From Persicaria tinctoria (Eukaryota; Streptophyta; Magnoliopsida; Caryophyllales; Polygonaceae), in NCBI GenBank assembly GCA_037127255.1, contig JBANSL010000004.1:72562627-72626626 (forward strand): 64,000 bases of DNA. Direction: 5' to 3'. The position numbers and the translations under genes are program-made. This document shows, in pieces, positions 43,395-54,368 of the stretch. The notes beneath the pieces are model-generated. The model was given only the letters and a program-made list of their open reading frames with translations, was not told where the DNA came from and made no database searches. Each line of letters starts with the position of its first letter. The first letter of the stretch is position 1.

Positions 43395-43564
43395 ACTAAA
43401 TAGCAGGGGTGTGCAACAATGACATGAGACGACAACCCGAGTAAGGGTAACCTTCCCCTAGCTAGTAGACAAGCCTTCCACCCATCTAATTTGGAGACGC
43501 CCAAATAATTCCCGAGGTCAGTCATAGTATCAATTCCACTTTTTATCGTGATTCTCTCAATCAA
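43395..43564 (-). pseudogene. LINE RT fragment, downstream piece
   Basis: Minus strand ITIKSGIDTMTDLGNYLGVS followed by KACLLARGRLPLLG. This fits the LINE RT region after the catalytic motif (family phrase LGKYLGVP). The upstream piece is at 48236-48300 and reads in the same frame across the intervening insertion. Confidence 0.7.
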
Positions 43565-44105
43565 TTTTTTTTTTTTGATAAGGAAATAATTCGAGGCCGG
43601 ACAGGCCCAGACCTCGAGAGACCAACAAAGTCGGCAGACGGCAAGCCGTCTAAAGATACAACAACGAAATAGAAAATATAACATAAAATACATCAAAAGA
43701 TCACCCAAAGTAAACCCGGAAAAAACCCAAGACCTAAGCAAACTAGCGGACACAACATCGAGAGGAAGGAAGGCGTCGCGGAGAAGTGGATAGCGAGCGC
43801 ATGGGACAGCCCTAGCTGACACGATGTCTCGCCGCCGGAAAGACGGAAAGCAGAAATCCTCGTAAGGCAAAGGCGACACCCGGGGAAGTGTGGATGGCAC
43901 GACGTTCCCCCCACCTGGATAAGGGATCTTCGGAGACCACAAACACCACCAACACGATCACATCGATCAACCAGGGCCGCAGAACTGCTTCTCAACCGAA
44001 ACTAACCACGAATCAACAGACGGACACCGAACCACACGAGCAAATGAAGCACAACCACAAGGAGGACGAAGAGCGCGGGAAGAATCCAGGGATTATATAT
44101 ATATA

Positions 44106-45897
44106 GGGTGGGTAAATTGTGCACACCCCTTAGGGTGTACTTTGTGTACGTTTTTGGACCATTGATCGGGTGTGAGTGGATGGCTGAGATTAAAAGGTTT
44201 TTTCTCTTTTTGGGTTGTTGGGATTTGTTCATCATGGCGGGACCCGCAAAGATGTGAGCCAAATTTATTTTTTTAGATATGGAAAATTTGGCAGGTATTT
44301 CTTAAGTTTTTTATTAATGGAAATCAACACAACCCACCAATTTTCCAATGCATATCGTTTTTTGTTAAGTAAATATATTGGGTTGGTCTAAAAGAATTCA
44401 TTAAGATGATGGAATTGAAGATTAAAGTAAACATTATCCATAATTTTACGTGATTTGAACGACAACTTAAGGTCTTTAGGGTTAGCAATTTATGAGTATA
44501 TATGGGGTATGATAGATGAACGACATCTTAAGATCTTTAGGATATGGATTGAATTTGTAGTTATTTTTTTATTTTAATTGTAAAAATCAATTTTTTGTAA
44601 TTCAATTTTGTATCCCCTCAAATAATTGTAAATAAATTTTTTGTTATAAAGATTTGGAAATTTCAAATAATGTTATTAAGATTTGGCATTTTTTTTTGTT
44701 ATTACCTATCTAAATCAATTTTAAAATTTGGGCAATTCCACCTAATAATGTTTTGCATTCCACCGAATAATGTTATGTTATCTTTTTTTCATTCGGTTTA
44801 GATAAAAAATTATCAATTCCAATGAATAATTTGTCTCATGTTACCGAAAAATGTTTTTTTTCCATCAATTTTAGATAAAAGAAATCTAGAATTCTCAAAC
44901 AATACTTACGATTTATACGAATAATACCTTGTGTTTCAACGAATAATGTTTCACATTTCATCGAATAATATTTAGTTGTGTTATTATGCTCGTGCGATGA
45001 ATGTTTTTTATGTTGTTCCTTAAACCAAATATCAATTTCCAAATTTTGACAATTCCACCGAATTATGCTTTGCATTCCATTGAATAATGTTATGTTATCA
45101 TTTTTCATTCATTTTAGAAAAAAAAAATTCAATTCCAATGAATAATTTGTCCCATTCGACACATACGTATATTATTCTTCGTTTTCCCCGAATAATATGA
45201 TTAGATTAAAAATTATCAATTCCAATGAATAATCTGTCCCATTCGACGCATACATGTGAATAATTCTTCGTTTATCCCGAATAATATGAGAATTATGTTA
45301 ACGATACCCGTCTACCCATCACCCACCTGCTTCAACACCAAACCTGACGGGATTGTGGTGGTCGGAAGTTGCTGGCGGTGCTCGGAGTCGACATTATGGT
45401 GGTCGACATCGACTGGTTCTATTGGCCCCGACACCGCATATATGAGGGAGAACGAGAGAGGAAGACGCCACTATTCGGGGAATCGTCGCCGCCCTATTTC
45501 CGATTATGCGCCCCCGGATCTACACCCGAATCTGATTCGTTGAATCGTCGCCGCCAAATCGCCTCCGCCCTTCTCTGCATCGAGTCGCCGTCGGTTCCAC
45601 CTAGAAGAAACGCCGTAGTCGCCGGAGATGAGGAAGGGGACCACTGGTTGTCGAAGCTTCAATTCGCAGGGACCGCTTGTTGAAGGAGAGGTTGAAGAAG
45701 GCAAGTTAATTAAGGGTTGTAATTTGCCATGTACTGCACGCGCTCAACTTCCTGTTTGGAATTGTCGGTTCCTTTTTTTAAAAAAAAAAAAAACACTTAC
45801 ACATGGCGTAATCTAGGTCATTCAATCCATCCAAATCTATGGCTAGTATTTGTGCACTAGATACATTATAAGAGGTGTGCACAAGGGAGCCACTCCC
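44106..45897. mobile_element. TA-flanked inverted-repeat element E1
   Basis: The left end GGGTGGGTAAATTGTGCACA and right end GTGTGCACAAGGGAGCCACT are imperfect inverses, with similarity extending about 70 bp inward. Both sides abut TATATATA runs. About eleven GAATAAT words lie at 44760-45285. A GC-rich, gene-like block is at 45330-45700. No transposase seen. Superfamily uncertain; a Micron-like preference for TA repeats is possible. Confidence 0.65.
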
Positions 45898-45910
45898 TAT
45901 ATAATATATA

Positions 45911-47773
45911 GAGGTTGACTCCTATGTGAGCAAGGCTTACCATGTAAAATGTTAGCAAATCCTGACCTTTGATTAAGAGAGAGTGGATGGATGAGATTAA
46001 TTCAATTTTTAAATCAAATTTAAATTAATTATTATGGGACCCACACTAAATTCTAGTTCACTCTCTCCTCTAAAGAGAGTGATTTTCACTCTCTACAAGA
46101 TTATTCATAGGCAACCACGAAATTATTCATATGTAAGAGCAACCCCAACAGCTTTTGTATAATAGAGAAAATGTGATATTTTAGAGAAAAAGAAGATGTT
46201 TTCACCCCAACAGCTTTTGCAAATGGTTTTGTAAAATAGAGAAACACTAGGATAGAGAAGAAAAATCTCTAAATTTAGAGGAATAAGTGAAATTTGTAAA
46301 ATTAAATGCTTTGCTCTTCCCCATGAAATTGTTAATAGATTTGTGGTTGAGATTGTAAGATTTTGAATTAAAGTAAATATTTTATGTCCTATTTCTATTT
46401 CCTTTTAATTCAAGTAAAATTTTATTAAATAATATGCTATAAATATAGGATATAATTAATGTAAAAACTTGTAAAATAGAAAAGCTGTTGGGGTTGGGGT
46501 ATAAAAAATTTAGAGATTTTGAAATTTTTTCCTACAAAATAGAAATTTTATAGAGAAGCTGTTGGGCTTGCTCTAATACCATGTTTATTAAAAGTTCTTA
46601 CCAACACGTTTTCCCTATTGTGATGAATAATATCTCATTTTCATACGAATAAAATCTTCTCATTAAACCAAAAAACATAAATTACCCATTGATATACTTG
46701 AATATACAGACGAATAATTATGACATATATACGAATAATCTCCGTATATATACGAATAATCTCCGTACATGAACAAAACTCCCCATATACTGACATATAT
46801 ATGAATAATCTCCGTATATATCCGTCAATACATAGCCCCACCCCCCCCAAAAATCCTACATACATACGAATAATAAACTGGATATAGATGAATAATTTGT
46901 CAAAACTCAACTCCACTGGGTGTTTTACAATTATAAAAACACAACCGGAATGTTCACAAGGCGAGTTGCTCGACTTCATAAAGCAATGATCTGTAATAAA
47001 AGGAAGGCACGATTATACAAATATATACTCGAACAATTACTTTTCTTTTTTTTGGTAATATACTCGAACAATTACTTGAATGGTTGTTATTGGAAAAAAA
47101 ATGGTATATATAATTATAGATAAAAAAAAAAAAAACTAGCACAATAATGAGGCAAAAAATTATTTACAATCTAGATGTTTTTAGTGATTCAAATAAATAA
47201 CTATGGAATGAAGAAAGTCAAACGGATCAAACCTTTGCAATTGGGCATGGAGATTCAGTGTCTGGTTGACCTCTTTCCGGATCTAAAGATTAAAAAAAAG
47301 TTAGCAGATTTGCAAAGCGAGTACTAGGGAGAACTGATCGCTGCAGCCTGCAGAATATGCATCAAAGAAGAGCCGGATCTGCGTATCATTGTAGGAGATG
47401 GGAGGTAACATGGATGGGTCGATCCAAGGAAATCGGAAATTGTTGGAGGTGGATGCGGTCGGTGATGACGAGCGAGAACGCCGGCGCTTGCAAAAATAGG
47501 AGATCCATTCCAATCTGACCTAATATGCTTCTGATTATCTACTGGGCGGTGGGCGGTGATGAAAGAGATTAGGGAGGTCTAGTTTTAAAAGAGCGTAGTT
47601 GAATTACACGCTCTATACAATGCAATGGGAGAATGTTTAATTATGGGACCCACTAATATTAATAATTAATTAATTAAAATTGTGGTTCAATCTCATCCAT
47701 TTATTTCCATTTATCCAATGAGTAAAATTTGCTCACATTTTACATAATAAGGCATGCTCTCATAGGATCTAAA

Positions 47774-47776
<3 letters not shown>
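45911..47776. mobile_element. TA-flanked inverted-repeat element E2
   Basis: The left end (GAGGTTGACTCCTATGTGAG, then CATGTAAAATGTTAGCAAAT) and right end (inverse GAGTTTAGATCCTATGAGAG, then TATGTAAAATGTGAGCAAAT) are inverted over about 90 bp. Flanks are TATAATATATA and a long (TA)n. It shares GTGGATGG-TGAGATTAA and CGAATAAT words with E1. A Tourist-like MITE is nested at 46137-46573. A minus-strand gene-like block (47301-47513) has no recognised domain. Confidence 0.65.
46137..46573. mobile_element. Tourist-like MITE (PIF/Harbinger)
   Basis: 437 bp, ends GAGCAACCCCAACAGCTT and AAGCTGTTGGGCTTGCTC, 3-bp duplication TAA on both sides. CCCCAACAGCTTTTG is repeated inside. Confidence 0.85.

Positions 47777-47838
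<62 letters not shown>
47776..47838. repeat. (TA)n microsatellite
   Basis: About 31 TA units at the right border of E2. Confidence 0.95.
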
Positions 47839-47842
<4 letters not shown>

Positions 47843-48235
47843 TTACTATTTTTTATTTATTATTCTCCAAATTTTAATGGGTTGGATTTGGGCCTAAGGC
47901 TTTGGACAAGTAACAAGCCCGCAAAGACGGATGAGCAAGAGCAACGGACAACTCGAGGAAACCCTTCCGAGCGAAAAAGAAGCGCCGCTCATCCATCAAA
48001 AGGCCAAAGCAACCCCACCGGAGACACACACCCGGCCATGAGAGACGGGGGAGCGAGGTACCAAGGGAAACGAGGACCTCCGGCGACCGAGCTCCGATCG
48101 ATGGAAGAGATGCAGAAGGGGTCAGCAGCACCAAGCCCTGACAGGAACAACCGGACCCCCGAGCACCACCACCCAAATCCGGCAATGGGAGAGACGACAC
48201 AGTCGACCGCCAAGGCCACGGATTCTCTCAATCAA

Positions 48236-48300
48236 GACCTGTTTAAGATTATTCGAAAGAAAGATTTTGGATTTTTGAAGAATAACTGAGCCAAGCATTT
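48236..48300 (-). pseudogene. LINE RT fragment, upstream piece
   Basis: Minus strand SVILQKSKIFLSNN then LKQVLIER. The phrase QKSKIFLS is the expected LINE RT segment shortly after the FADD motif. It continues in frame into 43564 when the insertion is skipped. Confidence 0.65.
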
Positions 48301-49197
48301 TATTTTATTTTTTTCGAAAATTTCACGAGGTACCTATGAGGTAAGGCGTAATTCACGCGGTGTACAATTATTTGACATATTTCACTTGGTACCCCTGAGG
48401 TTTTGTTTTTTTCCGCCAAATATCCTTCCATCCCAATTTGGAATTTTTTCAAATCACCATTCGAGAAGCTTACGTACGATATCGATAACTCCTAGCTCAG
48501 AACTTCGTTTTCTACGTCGACCTATCAAACTGACGATGAGATAAGGTAAAAGAGGACTATGTGGTCAGAGAAAGCAATGTGGCGTCGGGAAAGAGCTCTC
48601 AAGTACACTTTAAAACAGTTTCAAACTCGGAAAAAACAAATACAAAATCATCAATCGAGCATGAATTGGATTGAACTGTTGATTGATTAAGCTTACAACA
48701 ACTTGGAATTACATATAGAAAGAGAAATAAGGGCACCAGACTTACCCATATCGGATGCACACAGAGGTTGATTTTTTCGGCATCGGACGAGCGCAGTTGG
48801 ATCGATTGGCAGCGAGTTGGCTCGAACTAGCGATGAGGTCAGAAGGGTGAATCTTTTTTACTAATCTCAATAAGAGAAATTAATTAGTTTCATTCTTGGT
48901 GGTTAGTGAAATATGAATTTCATCCATGGTGAATGAACTCTTTTTTTAGGTCAATTGAAGCGTCCACAGTTTTATATACTTCGTCTCGTCCAAGTTATTA
49001 TTGGCCTATGAATTTAATAAACTAGTACGCAAGCACGTTTTAATTTCATTTGGAGTAATTTGTTTGGTTACTTGAAAAAATTAAAATGGGTAAATTTCCA
49101 TTGGGAGAACAAGTATGGAGAAGAAGTAGGGATAAATATGGATGGATTCCTCTTGTCCGCACAGTCCATTATATGGTTTGTATCGCTTCATTGAATA
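48301..49197. other. unassigned stretch
   Basis: AT-rich; no ORF, repeat or element end recognised. Confidence 0.35.
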
Positions 49198-49559
49198 TCC
49201 ACCCCTTATACTTATAAAACCAGAAGCAATGTCTTTGTAAAAATTTGCGCCACGTGTCCTCTCTAAGAAAAGGTAAGAAATACAGTTTTCACTTTCTCCC
49301 CCCACGTTCTATTACTTGTCAATACCAAAAACTGAAATTGAAATTCTAAACCACATTTACTTTCTTCCTCACAACCATCTTCTTCCTCATAATAGCTTCC
49401 TTCTTCAAATCTCAGAACTGATAAGTTTTTTGACCGTTGTCGTCGTTGAGGCGGGGCGTAATCGATCGGCGGTCGGAGAAGGGTGATTGGGGTGGCGATG
49501 CAGTCGGCGATGGCTAGATGCGCCTTTCTCTCTTAGTTGCACTGGTAATCTCTCTTTCT

Positions 49560-52500
49560 CTCTACTCTCTTCATTCTCCTAATTGTAAACCCTAAGTCAA
49601 TTCCCTACTTCATTAAGAACCTCTTTGTGAATGGTTGCTTATTCTCGAAATCACACAAATTAAGTCCATGTTCGGGTTTTATTAAAAAACAGTGTTGAAC
49701 TATGGAATTTCTTTCAGATTACGTCGATTGATTCTCTACTCTCTTCATTCTCCCAATTGGTTCCTTTAGCTTATATTCTCGAAATCACACAACCATTAAA
49801 ACAATTTCAAGTTCCAAGTATGACAAAACAGTGTTGAACTTTATGATTTTTTTGTTGGTTAAGGTTTGTGTTTGATGTGGCGATCAGTCAGGACGGCTAA
49901 ATTGGTGGCCTGAGGTGGCAATCAATTGCAATCGAATGTGGGGTACGTCAAATCGAGGTAAAACGTCTTTGTTCTCCCTTTGATTAATTTGGAGGATTTT
50001 GATTAATATATTGCACACAAGGTGTTCGATGAAACGCTTATAGGCTTATTTTGGGTTGATTCATCTAAATTTATAGAGAATTCTTTAATTACCTACAAAA
50101 TTTATTTGCTTACCTTTAAAAGGTTATTGATTCGGCATACAAAATACATCACCCAACTACAAGCATTGCCTATATAGACCAATGAAAATTACTTATCAAC
50201 ATGTCATACAAGTGTTCAATTATGCATGTTAACAAAATAACAGACAAATATGCAAGCATTGAATTTATTATAAGATCATAATTGAGTTTTAGTGTTCAGC
50301 ACATACACACCCACAAAGGCATGCTCAAAATTGAGGAAGGCTGAGCACATTTTTATCATCATTAACAACAAGGCATTAAAATTTAGAAAACAAAAAAAGG
50401 GGAGCAAACAGTGTGTTAGTGCTAGGTACTTACCAGTCTTCAGAAATTTTTTGCAGCACCCTATCAAACGGTATTGGTCCAACTAGAAAATTTTATGATA
50501 CATTGCTTCAAGTTCAAAATTAAATTCCAGATAAGGATTAGTCTTGAATTACAATATAAAAGATTACATAACTTGCAAGTGCTAGACTCCTAGGTACTTA
50601 CAACGTGACAAGTGAGTTGTGAACATATTCCTTTTGATTTCCTCTTTTATGAAATAAAAGAGGAATTTATCAATTTCATAGCAAAGAAATTCACATAAAG
50701 AGATCAATTGTTGTAAATTCTTTGTTAATTGGAATGAGGTGTTATTGTTTGCTTGTGCTGTTGATATTTCTATATAACTTATTTATTATGCTCTAATTCT
50801 TTCATGCCTAAAATTGGAAATTGAAAATCGTTTTTATGAGAATAACTTGCTTGAATAAAATTTTCTCAAGTGTTGTGAATGTACTATAGAGAAGCAAATA
50901 TCTAATCCTTTAGCAAATAGGTCATTCTGCATGGATGCTGAGGTAAAGATTTTAAAACGAATGATTAATGAATCTGGTATAGACTCAAAGATCTCAGTGA
51001 CTTATCATGTGTTTTTTTCGGAAAATCTGCGTATATGTAAATTCAATTCATTTATATATACTTTGGGTTGATTATTCTTTATCAATTAGGTTATTTATGC
51101 AAATCCAATTCCCATTTCTTTTACTTTCTATGTTGTGTCACTATTTAATTTTTTGTTTTATAACCTTCAATTTGATGGAGAAATCAATTTGATTTCTCCA
51201 TCAGTTTCGAATATTAAATAAAAATGAAGTTAGTTATATAACCATCTGAAAAGAAATCATCAAATGGAGGTTAACTTTGGAATATTTGGACTCCATGGTA
51301 ACACGCAACACCTTAAAACCATCACAAAAATGAATCTATAATTTTACTCTGGGTTTCACAACAACGGTGTGAAATATTTCATGGCCATGAAATGCAGTTT
51401 TGAATATTGAATAAAAATGAAGTTAATCCACTCATAATACTTATTAATTTAGAAGCGATGTCTTCAGTAAAAATTGAGCCACATGTCCGTCTTTTCACAA
51501 AATAAGAAATTACGCTCATAGCTAGATTCCTAAACCATCGATAGAGCTAAAGTTTGGTGTTTGATTGGGTTGAAAAATAGGGTTATTTTGGATTTGAGCC
51601 TATAAAGTTTTCTCATATTGGTGATTTCTTTACAATGAACCCCCCATAGTAATCAAGTCGTAGTTCTGATCAGATCTATTAAGGCGGTTTGTGAATTAAT
51701 GGTGTCCAATTAGTTGCGAATCTGATGGGTATTGTTCTTTTGTGTTGATTTCATCAAATTTTAGGGGTTACTATTTTAGGGGGTTACTAAGGCCAAAAAT
51801 GTGATTATCCTAGACTTCTCCCTGGTCTCTTGTGGTTGTTCAGAATATTTAATTACACTGAAATTTATATTAGCTTATATTTTGCATGGAGCCTGAATTG
51901 CCAAACTTTATTCAGAGATATATTCTATGTAAGGGCTTGATCATACTCCATGAATTTCTCTATTTTGATGTAGGTATTAAATTTCTAGTAGCCCTGGAGT
52001 ATAAGTTATTTGTGAGTTCAATATTTCTAACAATTCTGATTTATATTTTAAGGTATTGCTTATATTTTCTCTATTTTGATGCGTGACTTATATTAGAAAT
52101 CCTAGATGAGGGCAACTTTTGTTTCCCTTTGTCATTTCTAGAAAATATGTCAAAAAAGTAAGTCGGGCAAAGATAATTTTTGGCAACAAGTAAGTTTTTT
52201 GCTCATGTTCTCATTTTACCCATCTTTCGATGTCTACATAATATCACCAATTCACTTATCCTTTTATGGATTTTTGGTATCTAGATAATGATATCGTAGA
52301 CAAGTCTGAGGTGCAATCTCCATGACCCTCATTGCGATTCCGGTAGAGGTGAGGATACAATTTCATTTGATGATAAGATAAGGTCTCTTTTGGTTGAAAT
52401 TGTTTTTTTCTATAAATGAAAATTTGGATTTTAGTATGTATCAATATTTTGATAAACTTGGCATAATGATATTTTGGAAATGAAGCTATTCGCATGTTCA

Positions 52501-52840
52501 AAAGACTTCATGTCCTTCTATTTTATAATTGCTTTTGTTTTAATGCTTGGAAGTGAAGATCATCCGGACATGATAAGGTATATTGAATGTTTCTTCTATC
52601 TTCATCTTTATTCGCTTGATGAATTCATTCATATATATCTACTGAGTACATAAGTACATTATCAGCTTCAAACCTATCTCAATCTCTTGACAATAAGAAT
52701 ATTAGACGAGTTTTATGCATGATTTCAAGTTCCAAGTCATTCAAAGTTAGCTTTGTGGATTTTTTTTTATGAATGCTATAAAACTAATTTGAAATGACTA
52801 GGAACTCGAAATCGAGCTTGGTTGGCATCATATGATTTAT
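49560..52840. other. AT-rich interior, no gene supported
   Basis: Only short ORFs. AATAAAAATGAAGTTA occurs at 51216 and 51410, and TTTCATGGCCATGAAATG-like words recur near 51378 and 52945. These suggest old duplications rather than genes. Confidence 0.35.
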
Positions 52841-52844
52841 TATG

Positions 52845-53240
52845 TTTATCACCACATATATTTAATAAAAAAAAATCAACTTTTGTCAAGACTAGATCAT
52901 TTTTCACAATGAAAAATTAAAGGTTCATGTCATGATTGTTTCACAGCCATGAAATATTTCATTGTACCCCTATGAAACAACCTGCATTTCAATCAATTAA
53001 TTTAAGTAATATGTTAGGGGTGTGTTTGTGGTCTGAAACTTTGACCATTGTATGTTGTTTACCACATAAATTTAATAAAAATCATCAGCTTTTGACAAGC
53101 TGTTGTCATTTTTCAAGGTGAAAAATTAAAGTTATGTGTCAAGATTTTTTTACAACCATGATATATTTCACTGCACCCATATGAACCAATCTGCATTCAA
53201 AACAATTAGTTTTAGTAATATGCAACGGGTTTAAGTAATA
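52845..53240. repeat. diverged tandem duplication, about 210-bp unit
   Basis: Two copies beginning ACCACATAxATTTAATAAAAA with CTTTTGxCAAG, CATTTTTCA, GTGAAAAATTAAAG and a TATTTCA-TG-ACCC-TATGAA tail. The start of a third copy resumes at 57242, right after the LTR, so the retroelement inserted in this array. Confidence 0.55.
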
Positions 53241-54368
53241 TGATAGGCAACATGTTGAATTTTATGGTGCTCTTAAACTCATTGGTGCATACATGGAAAG
53301 GGTTGAAACATGGATGTTTGATCCATGTGGAATGTTGGGTTGGAATTAGTTCGTTGATTGTGGTGCTGACTGTCGAGCTATTGATGGACAATTGATTTTA
53401 GTAAGGAATTTTGTCTTTGATGCAGGAGGTCATGAGCTATAAATAAAACTTGTTAATGTTGATGTTATGGTTTTGTTGAGAGTTAGGAAGGTTTCAACTG
53501 ATATTTCATCGGAAATAATATGATGACAATCTTCAATTCTTGGATTCACTTTGTTGGAAAGATGAGGGAAACAACCTCAGGTCTTCATACTGATTTTTAT
53601 TACCTAAAATGCTTGACGTTGTCATGAAGATGGTCTAATTTTTTTATATATAGTTTCCTAGCTAAGTTTTCATGGGAAGTGCTTTCTATAGTTGTTGTCG
53701 TTGATTTTCATTATAAAAAAGAAAGTGACAGGAAGTGATACTTCAAGAGATTGGGGCAAGTTTACAAGAGCAGTTATTGAATAGATGTTGGTATTGGGAA
53801 GTATTAATAGATTTTGTTTGTGATATTGGAGCATTTTCATATAAGGTAGGATAACTTGGGGCAAAATACTCCAGGGTTTACCAATTCATCACCGTCAATT
53901 GGCTTGTGATATTGGATAATTGTTGTTGATTTTGCTCAAGCTAAATGGCTCTCGTACGGTTGGACGTGATACTGCAAGCTTGTACAACTAGGGACATTGT
54001 CAGGCTAACTATTTTAGGAGAATGGATAACGACAAAGGCTAGCAAACAATTATGGAAATTGGGTCAACTTGCCTTCTTTCAACAGTTAAGTAAGGGTGAA
54101 TTGATGAAGCAGGACATGAAGACTTAAGTAAGGGTCAACTTGCCTTCTTCCAACAGTTAAGTAAGGATGGAAAACATTGTCAAACTGATTTTATTTTGAG
54201 TTTGTAGTATATTTTTTTTTAAATTGTAAACAAAGCTTTGTAGACAAAGCTTTACGAGGGAGGGAGTTTTGTTAGGATATATGTGTATGGATTGGGTTAG
54301 AGATAAGTGAGCTAAGATCCATTGTATATGGGGCTAAGCCTATACAAGGCTTATAAGAGCCTCTCGGT

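Larger units (their letters stand above)
43565..48220 (-). mobile_element. poly(A)-tailed non-LTR element with nested insertions
   Basis: A T run starts at 43565. The 15-bp duplication GATTCTCTCAATCAA is at 43550-43564 and 48221-48235. The element's own sequence is 43565-44096 and about 47840-48220 (roughly 0.9 kb, no RT). Near its tail, CCGGACAGGCCCAGACCTCG forms a GC hairpin. Two TA-flanked elements lie in the middle. Confidence 0.75.

Noticed and set aside
43405..43425. CAGGGGTGTGCAA as a hAT terminus
   Set aside because: No inverted partner or 8-bp duplication; it lies in the LINE RT fragment.
53945..54127. 60-codon ORF before the polypurine tract as a gene
   Set aside because: Short, no family recognised, and part of a degenerate retroelement internal region.
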